Shown here: one piece after another, positions 1 to 7,462 of the stretch
Layout of the letters: each line of letters begins with the position of its first letter
Position numbering within the stretch: the stretch's first letter is position 1
Assembly (NCBI GenBank): GCA_002385545.1
Contig: DGDR01000043.1
Location: 2,649 to 24,157 of the forward strand
Source of the DNA: Clostridium sp. UBA3947
GTDB taxonomy: Bacteria > Bacillota > Clostridia > Clostridiales > Clostridiaceae
Length of the DNA: 21,509 nucleotides
Direction of reading: 5' to 3'
The notes under the pieces: generated by a model
The model's input: only the letters and a program-made list of their open reading frames with translations
Told to the model about the DNA's origin: nothing
Database searches by the model: none
Translations under genes and position numbers: made by a program

Positions 1-939
1 CCAGATCCAGATCCAATACCAACAACAACCTTCTCTTATACTCCTGAGGCTCCTAAGGCAGGATCTTCTGTAACAATAACCTATTATGCTGCTAATAGAC
101 CACTTCAAGGATCATCTAGAGTATTAGCACATTGGGGCTATGATGGTTGGAAGGGTGTTACTCAGACTGAAATGACCTCAAAGGGTAACAATGTATGGCA
201 AGTTACATTAACTGTACCAACAGCTGCTACAAGCAAGCTAGATGTAGTATTTACTAATGGAAGTGCATGGGATAATAATAATTCTAAAGACTGGAGCATT
301 GCAATTACTAAGGATGAATCATCAAATCCTGATCCAGATCCAGTACCAACAACTACTTTCTCCTATACTCCAAACTTACCAGAGGCTGGATCATCTGTAA
401 CAATAACTTATTATGCTGCTAATAGACCACTTCAAGGCTCCTCTAATGTGAAGATACATTGGGGTTATGATGGTTGGAAGGGCGTTACTGATACTGCTAT
501 GACTTCAAAAGGTAATAACGTATGGCAGGTAACATTAACAGTACCTAGTGCAGCTAAGAGCAAGCTTAATGTAGTATTCACTGACGGAACTAAGTGGGAT
601 AACAACAATTCTCAGGATTGGAGTATAGATATAAAGGCTCCAGAGCCACTACCAACACTTTCTTGGACTCCAAACAAGCCAGTAGCAGGTAGTAAGGTAA
701 CAATAACCTATAACGCTGAAGGAAGAACCTTACATGGCTCCTCTAATGTAAAGATACATTGGGGCTATGATGGATGGAAGAGTGTTACTGATACTGTTAT
801 GACTTCTAAGGGTAATAATGTTTGGGAAGTGACACTAGATGTGCCAGCTTCAGCTACCAATAGCATAGATTTAGTATTCACTGATGGAAGCAAGTGGGAC
901 AATAATAATAATCAAAATTGGAGTATCTCACTTAAATAA
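1..939 (+). CDS. C-terminal part of a secreted starch-active protein with three CBM25-type modules (5' end off window)
   Basis: The reading frame is already open at base 1, so the gene starts to the left and only its last 312 codons are seen. They encode three copies of a module of about 98 residues, at roughly 13-306, 340-633 and 640-936. The first two are separated by a PDPDP-type linker, as in secreted modular glycosidases. Each copy carries HWGYDGW, then SKGNNVW and WDNNN(x)2-3W. A His and two Trp in these positions are the starch-binding residues of CBM25, which suggests raw-starch or glycogen binding outside the cell. The catalytic part (an alpha-amylase or pullulanase would be usual) is not in the window, so the enzyme cannot be named. 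Module 1 departs from the others just before the HWG motif (SRVLA instead of SNVKI). The ORF ends in TAA and is followed by a strong terminator. Confidence 0.85.
   Translation, partial: PDPDPIPTTTFSYTPEAPKAGSSVTITYYAANRPLQGSSRVLAHWGYDGWKGVTQTEMTSKGNNVWQVTLTVPTAATSKLDVVFTNGSAWDNNNSKDWSIAITKDESSNPDPDPVPTTTFSYTPNLPEAGSSVTITYYAANRPLQGSSNVKIHWGYDGWKGVTDTAMTSKGNNVWQVTLTVPSAAKSKLNVVFTDGTKWDNNNSQDWSIDIKAPEPLPTLSWTPNKPVAGSKVTITYNAEGRTLHGSSNVKIHWGYDGWKSVTDTVMTSKGNNVWEVTLDVPASATNSIDLVFTDGSKWDNNNNQNWSISLK
13..936 (+). repeat. Three tandem in-frame CBM25 module repeats
   Basis: Modules 1 and 2 are offset by exactly 327 bases (109 codons). Long stretches match almost base for base: the region around 71-110 recurs at 398-437. 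Module 3 is more diverged and has a shorter APEPLP linker. The pattern suggests duplication within the gene, with modules 1 and 2 the most recent pair or kept alike by gene conversion. Confidence 0.85.
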
Positions 940-951
940 TCTATAAATTAG

Positions 952-999
952 TCGCTGCTTATAGATTCCTTTAGGAATTAATAAGCAGCGATTATTTTT
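952..999 (+). terminator. Intrinsic terminator of the CBM25 gene
   Basis: A perfect 11-bp stem (952-962 with 981-991, TCGCTGCTTAT/ATAAGCAGCGA) is extended inside by a second perfect stem (965-970 with 973-978) and followed by TTATTTTT. It begins 12 bases after the stop codon. Confidence 0.9.
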
Positions 1000-1110
1000 G
1001 AAAAGGTATTCGATTTTTTGCAAAAAAATAGAGGAAATTGACTATATGTGTTGAATTATTAAAAAACTGAGGTTTTTAAAATAAATTATGCGAGGAGTCG
1101 TGGGCACAAT

Positions 1111-2787
1111 ATGTTTAATTCTTTGAAGAAAAAAATAGTAGCTGTAATAATGTCTGTAGCACTATTTTATACTTTGGCTTTTATGGGAATATCCTACTAT
1201 GAAGTAACTGGTGCTGTAAAGAAGCAAATGATGAACGATGGAGCTACTCTTATTGCACAGATATGTAGACAGATTGAGGGATTGAACCTCAGTGAAAAAG
1301 ATAAGATAACAAGTGAGTTTAAAAGCTTAGTAGAAGCGAGCTATGGAAATATTGTTTATATTTCTATAGCAGATAAGGATAAGAATTTACTAGTTAGTAG
1401 CGATGAAAGTGCTACGAAGAATACTGATGATGAAGTGGATGCAGTAAGCTCTGCAAGCCAAAATAATGTTGCATCAGAATCCCGGATAAAAAATGGGGAG
1501 ATTGAAGGCTTTATATTTACAGCTCCTAGTGGAGAGAAAGTATATAATGTTGCTCTTCCATACTATGAAGCTTCAGCTGCAATTGGTACCATAAATGTTG
1601 GAATATCCTTAAGTGAGATGAATAAGCTTATTCTGAAGGGTATGGGTGAGATAGTTGCAATATCCTTGATAATACTATTATTAGCAATAATTGCAGCTCT
1701 AATTATATCAAAAGGTCTTACTAAACCATTAAATTCTATAACTAATAGGCTAGATGATTTTGCAGCAGGTGATTTAACTTTGAAGTTCCAATGCAAAAGT
1801 AAGGATGAAGTTGGTAAGCTAACGGATGGACTTAATGATACCATAACAACCTTAAGAGAAATGATAGAAGGAATGAAGCTTACTACGACTGGATTGCATA
1901 AGGCTTCAGCTGAGCTGACCGTTGCTGGTGAAAATGCAGCGTCATCTTCGGAGGTAGTAAGAAGTGCATTAAATGAAGTGTTTAAGGCTATAAATGAGCA
2001 AACTATTCATATTTCTGATATGGCAGAAAGATTTGAAGAATTTAGTCAAGCTTTAGATAATATTAATGTGAAATCACATGAAGTAGTGGGAAGCAGTAAA
2101 AGAATAAAGGAGAATGCAGATAAGGGTTCAGAAGAACTTAAGAATTTAATTTTATCAATAAAAGATATTAGAGTATTATTTGAAAAGGCTGAGGATAGAA
2201 TCGAAGTATTAGGTAATGATGTAGGTAAAATTGAAGAGATTACTGATGTTATCAATAAAGTGGCAGAGCAGACAAATCTTCTTGCCCTTAATGCGGCTAT
2301 TGAGGCTTCAAGAGCAGGAGAATCTGGAAGAGGTTTCTCAGTTCTTGCAGAGGAAATAAGGAAACTAGCAGAGCAAGTAATGGAATCATCAAAGAGTATT
2401 AATGCCCTTGTTGAGGCTATAAAATCTGAAACCAACGATGTTACTACTGATACGGCATTAATATCAGAGAAAATCAGTGCCCAGGAGGCTGTAGTTGAAA
2501 ATACCGTTGTATCCTTTAATGATATTCAAAAGGAAGTAAATAATTCTCTAGCTGAAATGAAGGAAGCTTATGAGCTTATTGATAGTACAGTAAAGGAAAA
2601 GGATAAGATAATTAACGGAGTGGAATCATTATCTGCCACTGCAGAAGAGGTTTTATCATCAGCAAAGAATATATCAGCCGCTTCTGAAATAGAAGCAGCT
2701 AATGTTCAAAATGTTTATAAGGTAGCGCAAAATGTAAAAGCAATGGCTGACAATTTGACAAATAATATAGAGAGATTTAAGGTTTAA
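1111..2787 (+). CDS. Methyl-accepting chemotaxis protein
   Basis: This 558-residue chemoreceptor would sense a ligand outside the cell and control CheA kinase through CheW. It has a basic N-terminus with TM1 at about residues 9-30. An extracytoplasmic sensor domain spans about 31-176 and has a Cache-like length, but its ligand cannot be read. TM2 is at about 177-200 and is followed by a HAMP domain at about 201-253. The long cytoplasmic coiled coil carries the conserved hairpin tip at 386-409 (EQTNLLALNAAIEASRAGES, then GRGF), the CheA/CheW contact region. No CheR-tethering pentapeptide is present at the C-terminus. The start is ATG; the only good Shine-Dalgarno (GAGGAG, 1092-1097) is 13 bases upstream, longer than usual. 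No in-frame alternative is better. No che gene is nearby, so it is an orphan receptor with its own terminator. Confidence 0.95.
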   Translation: MFNSLKKKIVAVIMSVALFYTLAFMGISYYEVTGAVKKQMMNDGATLIAQICRQIEGLNLSEKDKITSEFKSLVEASYGNIVYISIADKDKNLLVSSDESATKNTDDEVDAVSSASQNNVASESRIKNGEIEGFIFTAPSGEKVYNVALPYYEASAAIGTINVGISLSEMNKLILKGMGEIVAISLIILLLAIIAALIISKGLTKPLNSITNRLDDFAAGDLTLKFQCKSKDEVGKLTDGLNDTITTLREMIEGMKLTTTGLHKASAELTVAGENAASSSEVVRSALNEVFKAINEQTIHISDMAERFEEFSQALDNINVKSHEVVGSSKRIKENADKGSEELKNLILSIKDIRVLFEKAEDRIEVLGNDVGKIEEITDVINKVAEQTNLLALNAAIEASRAGESGRGFSVLAEEIRKLAEQVMESSKSINALVEAIKSETNDVTTDTALISEKISAQEAVVENTVVSFNDIQKEVNNSLAEMKEAYELIDSTVKEKDKIINGVESLSATAEEVLSSAKNISAASEIEAANVQNVYKVAQNVKAMADNLTNNIERFKV

Positions 2788-2797
2788 CATAATCAAA

Positions 2798-2836
2798 AGA
2801 TATAAAGAGCAAAATATGCTTTTTATATCTTTTTTT
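2798..2836 (+). terminator. Intrinsic terminator of the chemoreceptor gene
   Basis: Stem 2798-2810 with 2818-2830 (AGATATAAA/TTTATATCT plus G·U and AGC/GCT), loop 2811-2817, then a run of T to 2836. It starts 10 bases after the stop codon. Confidence 0.9.
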
Positions 2837-2842
2837 CTATAG

Positions 2843-2923
2843 GAACTTATAAGGCCTTATAAGTTCTAACTCCCTTTCAAAGGGAAAAAGGGGATGAGCA
2901 CCCCCTAGTACTTTACTAAGTAC
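2843..2923. repeat. Cluster of palindromes in the intergenic region before the EF-G-like gene
   Basis: The 325-base gap between the chemoreceptor and the EF-G-like gene holds a perfect 24-bp palindrome centred on GGCC (2843-2866). It is followed by TCCCT/AGGGA (2871-2875 with 2881-2885), GGGG/CCCC (2890-2893 with 2901-2904) and GTACTT/AAGTAC (2908-2913 with 2918-2923). Four adjacent dyads in 81 bases suggest a dispersed palindromic element or a structured RNA. I recognise no known family. The rest of the gap (2924-3038) is AT-rich with no promoter I would defend. Confidence 0.55.
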
Positions 2924-3112
2924 AACAGGTATATTGGTAATAAAATATTAATATTATTAAATTGCATCCACTGAATAAATCATTTGATTTAGGTAATAAT
3001 TTATATAGTCTAAAGATTTAGAAAATTTTAATAATTTCGGGAGGAAAAAATATCTATGGGATAGAATATATTATGTATGTTACCGAGTCAAACTATATTA
3101 GGGGGTATCAGT

Positions 3113-5197
3113 ATGAAGGACTATAAAACCGCAAATCTAAGAAACGTTGGTATAATTGGACACAGTGGGTCCGGAAAGACAACGTTAACAGAAGCCTTAC
3201 TCTATCGTACAAATGCAATAGATCGTTTTGGTAGGGTTGAGGAAGGAAATACAACAAGTGATTATGATATAGAGGAAAAGAAAAGACAAATTTCTATATC
3301 AGCTTCTATAGCTCCAATCGAGTGGGAAAATATCAAAATTAATTTAGTTGATATACCAGGATACTTTGACTTTGTAGGTGAGTACATCCAGGGTATGAGA
3401 CCAGTGGATGTGGCAATGATAGTAATCAGCGGAACTTCAGGAGTAAAGGTAGGAACGGAAAAGGCTTGGAATTACGTTAATAAAATAAAGCTTCCAAGAA
3501 CCTTCTTTATTAACAAGCTAGACAGAGAGAACAGCAGTTTTGAAAAGGTTTTACAGCAATTGAAGGATAAATTCGGAATATCAGTGGTGCCAATACAATA
3601 TCCAATTGGTAGTGAAGCAGATTTTAAAGGTGTAATTAATGTAATATCACGGGTGGCTAGAATATATAATCCTAAGACCAAGAAAATGGAAATAGCGGAA
3701 ATACCAGCAGAACTTATGGATAAGGTTGACGAATGTAAAACAATGATTATGGAAGCAGTAGCAGAAACAGATGAAATGCTTTTAGATAAATATTTCAGTG
3801 AAGGACAATTAAGTGATGAAGAAATATACAAGGGACTAATTTCAGGTTGTGCATCAGGGGATATAGCTCCAGTAATGTGTGGAAGTGCTTTGAAGTCTAT
3901 AGGTATAGATACCTTGCTCGAGGATATTGTAGAATGCTTCCCATCTCCGGACTATGCTATTCCTCAAAAGGCTGTGGATATGCAGACCAATGAAGAGGTT
4001 TTCATTAGACTAAAAGAGGAAGGACCATTCTCAGCCTTAGTATTTAAGACCATTGCAGACCCATTTGTAGGTAAGCTTTCATTGTTTAGAGTTATAACAG
4101 GAAAGCTAAAGGGAGATAGCACTGTTTATAACTCTAATAAGGGTAAGGCAGAGAAAATCGGAAGTTTATATTTCTTAAGAGGTAAAAACCAAATTCAAGC
4201 CTCAGAAATTATAGCTGGAGATATAGGAGCTGTAGCTAAATTACAGTATACTAGCACTGGTGATACCCTCTGTGACCCAAGTTATAAAGTGGTGTACGAT
4301 AAGATTAATTTCCCAGAACCAGTGATTTCTTTCAGTGTATTGCCTAAGGCAAAAGGTGATGAGGATAAAATATCAGCAGGCTTGCAAAAGCTTTTAGACG
4401 AAGATCCTACTCTTGTTGTTAGCAGAGATACAGAGAATGCAGAAACTATTATTTCTGGTATCGGTGAAACTCATTTAGAGATAGTTGCAAGCAAGCTAAA
4501 GAACAAATTTGGTGTAGATATAGACCTACAGGTTCCAAAGGTACCATATAGGGAAACTATTAAAAAGGTTTCAGATGTCCAAGGAAAACATAAAAAGCAA
4601 TCTGGAGGTCATGGACAGTATGGAGACGTATGGATTAAGTTTGAGCCTGGAGATGATTCAACAGATCTTCAGTTTGTTGATGCTATAGTAGGAGGGGTTG
4701 TTCCTAGACAGTATATACCTGCCGTTGAAAAGGGCTTAAGAGAGAGCATGAGAAGAGGTGTATTAGCAGGATATCCTGTTATTAGGCTAAAGGCTACCTT
4801 ACATGATGGCTCCTATCATCCTGTAGACTCTTCAGAAATGGCCTTTAAAATAGCAGCATCATTAGCTTACAAAAAAGGAATGGAGGCAGCTAATCCGGTT
4901 TTATTAGAACCTATTATGCATTTGGAAGTTGAGGTTCCAGATGAATACATGGGAGATATTATGGCAGATATTAACAAGAAGCGAGGAAAGGTTCTAGGTA
5001 TGGAACCTGTTGAAAACGGACAGAAGGTTATGGCTGAGGTTCCAATGGCAGAAATGTTTAAATACGCAACAGATTTAAGATCTATAACCCAGGGTAGAGG
5101 AAGCTTTAGCTTAAAGTTTGATAGATATGAAGAGGTTCCTCCAGTAGAAGCAGCTAAAATAATTGAAAATGCTAAAAATCAAAATGAAGCAGTTTAA
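3113..5197 (+). CDS. EF-G-like translational GTPase
   Basis: This 694-residue protein has the whole EF-G/TetM domain order. G1 is GHSGSGKT at residues 16-23, G2 is the RQISIS region at about 59-64, G3 is DIPGYFDF at 80-87, G4 is NKLD at 134-137, and G5 is GSAL. Domain IV has SGGHGQYGDVW, and the C-terminal domain has SEMAFK, EPIM and GRGSF motifs. The G1 sequence and the Tyr at position 84, where classical EF-G has the catalytic His of DTPGHVDF, place it in the EF-G-like subgroup rather than the housekeeping translocase. No rps/rpl/tuf genes adjoin, which agrees. Its cellular role is not established. The start at 3113 is chosen because AGGGGG (3100-3105) lies 7 bases upstream; an in-frame ATG at 3077 has no ribosome site. 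A terminator follows directly. Confidence 0.92.
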   Translation: MKDYKTANLRNVGIIGHSGSGKTTLTEALLYRTNAIDRFGRVEEGNTTSDYDIEEKKRQISISASIAPIEWENIKINLVDIPGYFDFVGEYIQGMRPVDVAMIVISGTSGVKVGTEKAWNYVNKIKLPRTFFINKLDRENSSFEKVLQQLKDKFGISVVPIQYPIGSEADFKGVINVISRVARIYNPKTKKMEIAEIPAELMDKVDECKTMIMEAVAETDEMLLDKYFSEGQLSDEEIYKGLISGCASGDIAPVMCGSALKSIGIDTLLEDIVECFPSPDYAIPQKAVDMQTNEEVFIRLKEEGPFSALVFKTIADPFVGKLSLFRVITGKLKGDSTVYNSNKGKAEKIGSLYFLRGKNQIQASEIIAGDIGAVAKLQYTSTGDTLCDPSYKVVYDKINFPEPVISFSVLPKAKGDEDKISAGLQKLLDEDPTLVVSRDTENAETIISGIGETHLEIVASKLKNKFGVDIDLQVPKVPYRETIKKVSDVQGKHKKQSGGHGQYGDVWIKFEPGDDSTDLQFVDAIVGGVVPRQYIPAVEKGLRESMRRGVLAGYPVIRLKATLHDGSYHPVDSSEMAFKIAASLAYKKGMEAANPVLLEPIMHLEVEVPDEYMGDIMADINKKRGKVLGMEPVENGQKVMAEVPMAEMFKYATDLRSITQGRGSFSLKFDRYEEVPPVEAAKIIENAKNQNEAV

Positions 5198-5199
5198 AG

Positions 5200-5228
5200 A
5201 AGGTGGCCACATAGGCCACCTTTATATT
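5200..5228 (+). terminator. Terminator of the EF-G-like gene
   Basis: Nine-base stem AAGGTGGCC/GGCCACCTT (5200-5208 with 5214-5222) with loop ACATA, starting 2 bases after the stop codon. The T tract is interrupted by one A (TTTATATTTT). Confidence 0.8.
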
Positions 5229-5321
5229 TTCATAAAATTTCTAAAAGTATACATAAACGGAATATTAATTGGATATAAATAAGAATATATCTCAGTTTAT
5301 ATAATGGAAGGGTGCTTTTTC

Positions 5322-5555
5322 ATGTCTCAATACAAGTTAGACATTAAAGGGGAAATAAACCTAAGTGACTACAGTAATATTAGCGACTATATTGAATTAA
5401 TAGACTTAAACGATAGCTTTACTGTAGTTTTTGACAAGGTCAATGATGAAGATATCAATATTATATGTAGCTTGTTACAGGAAAAAAAGTTTTCTATTTA
5501 TTCAAAAACAAAGGATAATGACAAAGTTTATCTTTCTGCCATAAGAGAAGCCTAA
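5322..5555 (+). CDS. Small hypothetical protein, 77 residues
   Basis: I do not recognise this acidic, soluble protein. It has no signal peptide, membrane segment or cysteine pair. It reads as alternating beta and alpha segments, with a hydrophobic strand TVVFDKV, a helix around INIICSLLQE, and a final strand KVYLSAIREA. The ATG at 5322 is preferred to the in-frame ATG at 5304 because GGAAGGG (5306-5312) is correctly placed, 9 bases before it, and overlaps the earlier candidate. It stands alone between the EF-G-like terminator and the pncC promoter. Coding is supported by the ribosome site and an uninterrupted frame, not by any known family. Confidence 0.65.
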   Translation: MSQYKLDIKGEINLSDYSNISDYIELIDLNDSFTVVFDKVNDEDINIICSLLQEKKFSIYSKTKDNDKVYLSAIREA

Positions 5556-5615
5556 TTTAGTATTATTAGAAAGCACAAAAATTATTCAGATTACATAAAG
5601 GATTTATTTAAAGAT

Positions 5616-5650
5616 AGCAGCTGGAAATACAATTATGTATACTAGCTGCT
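5616..5650 (+). terminator. Stem-loop downstream of the 77-residue gene, possible terminator
   Basis: AGCAGCT/AGCTGCT (5616-5622 with 5644-5650) is extended by G·T and G-C pairs, with an inner ATAC/GTAT helix (5627-5630 with 5637-5640). No T run follows (TAATAAATTATGG), so it may be a weak or factor-assisted terminator or only a structured 3' end. Confidence 0.4.
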
Positions 5651-5680
5651 TAATAAATTATGGTTTTATATAGCGCCTTA

Positions 5681-5689
5681 TGATATAAT
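5681..5689 (+). promoter_or_regulatory. Extended -10 promoter of the pncC operon
   Basis: TGATATAAT is a perfect extended -10 (TGnTATAAT). The -35 region 17 bases upstream (TGGTTT) is poor, as is tolerated for extended -10 promoters. Transcription would start near 5696, about 110 bases before pncC. Confidence 0.5.
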
Positions 5690-5804
5690 AAACTGAGTGA
5701 TTAATGTAATAATACTATAAGAAGGCAATCTTAATATGAATCTACCAAGCATCAGAGCATATGACAAAGAAAGGCTTCTGGTGCTTTTAATTAGGAGGAA
5801 TATT

Positions 5805-6275
5805 ATGAATGACATAGAAATGATTGTTGGAGAGCTGTTAGTTAATAAAGGCTTGACTATATCTACAGCAGAATCTTGTACTGGTGGACTAATTTCTGCT
5901 ACCTTAGTTAATTATCCAGGAATATCTGCAGTGTTAACCCATGGTATAGTAACCTATTCTAATGAAGCAAAGATGCAACTATTAGGCGTATCACAAAAGA
6001 CTTTGGAAAGATACGGCGCAGTAAGCGAAGAAACTGCTAGAGAAATGGTAGAAGGACTTATAAAGCTAACCGGCACTAGGGTGGGAATTTCCGTAACAGG
6101 CATCGCAGGGCCAGGAGGAGGAAGCAAGGAGAAGCCAGTAGGCTTAGTTTATACAGCCTTATACATAGATGGCAAGATACAAGTTAGAAAGCTTAATTTA
6201 TCTGGTAATAGACAGGAAATTAGAAATAAAACTGTTACAGCTGTTTTGCAGTGGTTAAGAGGAGAATTAGAATGA
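5805..6275 (+). CDS. pncC: Nicotinamide-nucleotide amidohydrolase (CinA C-terminal family)
   Basis: This 156-residue protein is the stand-alone CinA C-terminal domain, which deamidates NMN to nicotinic acid mononucleotide for NAD recycling in the cytoplasm. Family motifs are in order: STAESCTGG with the expected catalytic Ser at residue 24, THGIVTYSNEAK, GAVSEETA, and SVTGIAGPGGG. The length matches the PncC family, and no N-terminal CinA/MoaB-like domain is present. ATG 5805 is chosen because AGGAGGA (5793-5799) precedes it; an in-frame ATG at 5736 lacks a good site and would add 23 atypical residues. The TGA stop overlaps the ATG of the next gene (ATGA), showing translational coupling. Confidence 0.9.
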   Translation: MNDIEMIVGELLVNKGLTISTAESCTGGLISATLVNYPGISAVLTHGIVTYSNEAKMQLLGVSQKTLERYGAVSEETAREMVEGLIKLTGTRVGISVTGIAGPGGGSKEKPVGLVYTALYIDGKIQVRKLNLSGNRQEIRNKTVTAVLQWLRGELE

Positions 6276-7462
6276 TAGCAAGCGGTGTTTTATCTAGACT
6301 GTTATTTTTTCTTTTTCTTATTGCTTTTATCAGTGTTTACGGTTTCATTAACTACTATATAGGTAAAAGAATTTGGAAGGGCATCTTTTCTCATATCCGC
6401 TTTGTAAAGAAAAAGGTATATTGGATTATCTTTTGGATTATTTCTTTTTCCTATATTATTGCTAAGCTGCTAAGTAAATATCCTAATAAGCTAGTGTTGT
6501 TTTTGGAACTTGTAGGTAGCCTATGGCTTGGGATGCTTTTCTATATTTTTATAGTTTTAATTTTCATAGATTTGGTGAAGCTTATCCTAAAGAAGCTAGT
6601 CAAGCATAGGATAGAAGGGTTACTCAGTAATAGTAAGCTTCAGATATCCTTGTCATTAGTGGTGACAGCCTTCCTAATAGGACTTTTTACATTTGGAATA
6701 TGGTCTGCTAATACCGTTAAGGTTTCATCTTATAATGTGACCGTTGATAAAGGCTTCAAGGATTTAAAGATTGTAATGGTAAGTGATATACATATTGGCA
6801 ATGTGGTAGATGATAAAAGAGTAAGAAAATTGGTGGATAAGATTAATGAGCTTAATCCTGATGTGGTATTGATGGTAGGGGACATTATAGACAGTGAATT
6901 AGAGCCCTTTATAGAGTATAATATAAAGGATATCCTAAAGGATATTAACAGTGTTTATGGGGTTTATGCTGTTCTTGGAAACCATGAGGGCTTTAATGAA
7001 GAACTTGATAGAGTTGTAAAGGAATATGAGGCTGCAGGCTTGAAGGTTTTACAGGACGAAGCTGTTTTAGTTAATGATAACTTTTACATAGTTGGTAGAG
7101 TGGATACCTCCATAGCTAGAGGCAATAGCTCAACTAGAAAAGCTATAGATGATATTTTAAAGGAAGTTGACAAAAGTAAGCCTATAATAATGATGGATCA
7201 TCAACCAGTTGAATTTGATAAGGTTCAAGAGGCTGGTGTAGATATAATGGTATCAGGACATACCCATAGGGGACAAATAGCACCTATAAACCTTATAACT
7301 TCAAGAATCTTTGAACTGGATTATGGGCATATGACAAAGGGTTCTTTAAATGTTATTGTATCCAGTGGTTATGGAACTTGGGGGCCGCCTATAAGAGTTG
7401 GTAGTCAGTCGGAGATAGTTAAAATAAATTTACAGGGGGAAGAAAATGAAGGGAATCGTTAA
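6272..7462 (+). CDS. Membrane-anchored metallophosphoesterase
   Basis: This is a 396-residue calcineurin-like phosphoesterase. About four membrane segments fill the N-terminal part (about 8-30, 48-66, 73-105 and 124-146). The catalytic domain follows at about 155-390. It has the full two-metal set: DIH (D172, H174), GDIID (D204), GNHE (236-239), MMDHQP (H310) and GHTHRGQ (329-335). The pattern resembles YaeI/YkuE-like phosphoesterases, which act near the membrane surface; the substrate is unknown, with phospholipid or wall precursors possible. ATG 6272 overlaps the pncC stop and follows AGAGGAG; a GTG at 6251 in the same frame lies inside pncC and is less likely. It overlaps the next gene by 17 bases, so the three genes form one operon. 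Confidence 0.88.
   Translation: MIASGVLSRLLFFLFLIAFISVYGFINYYIGKRIWKGIFSHIRFVKKKVYWIIFWIISFSYIIAKLLSKYPNKLVLFLELVGSLWLGMLFYIFIVLIFIDLVKLILKKLVKHRIEGLLSNSKLQISLSLVVTAFLIGLFTFGIWSANTVKVSSYNVTVDKGFKDLKIVMVSDIHIGNVVDDKRVRKLVDKINELNPDVVLMVGDIIDSELEPFIEYNIKDILKDINSVYGVYAVLGNHEGFNEELDRVVKEYEAAGLKVLQDEAVLVNDNFYIVGRVDTSIARGNSSTRKAIDDILKEVDKSKPIIMMDHQPVEFDKVQEAGVDIMVSGHTHRGQIAPINLITSRIFELDYGHMTKGSLNVIVSSGYGTWGPPIRVGSQSEIVKINLQGEENEGNR

Noticed and set aside
13..936. CRISPR array or intergenic tandem repeat
   Set aside because: The repeats are about 300 bases long, stay in frame and encode a protein module.
1038..1082. Sigma-A promoter of the chemoreceptor gene (TTGACT or TTGAAT with TAAAAT)
   Set aside because: No pair has 16-18 base spacing: TTGAAT to TAAAAT is 20, and TTGACT has no -10 at 17. 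No motility-sigma pattern is seen either.
2046..2435. Minus-strand open frame inside the chemoreceptor gene
   Set aside because: It mirrors the coiled-coil coding sequence, has no ribosome site, and the plus-strand protein is certain. Other long antisense frames over the EF-G-like, CPBP, ABC-F and DUF815 genes were rejected for the same reason.
3077..3112. Upstream ATG start for the EF-G-like gene
   Set aside because: No ribosome site precedes 3077, while AGGGGG is well placed before 3113, where the conserved protein begins.
5300..5305. TATAAT as a -10 element of the 77-residue gene
   Set aside because: It touches the ribosome site, so the transcript would start too close to or inside the initiation region.
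5736..5804. Upstream ATG start for pncC
   Set aside because: AGGAGGA at 5793-5799 points to ATG 5805, and the extra 23 residues do not belong to the family.
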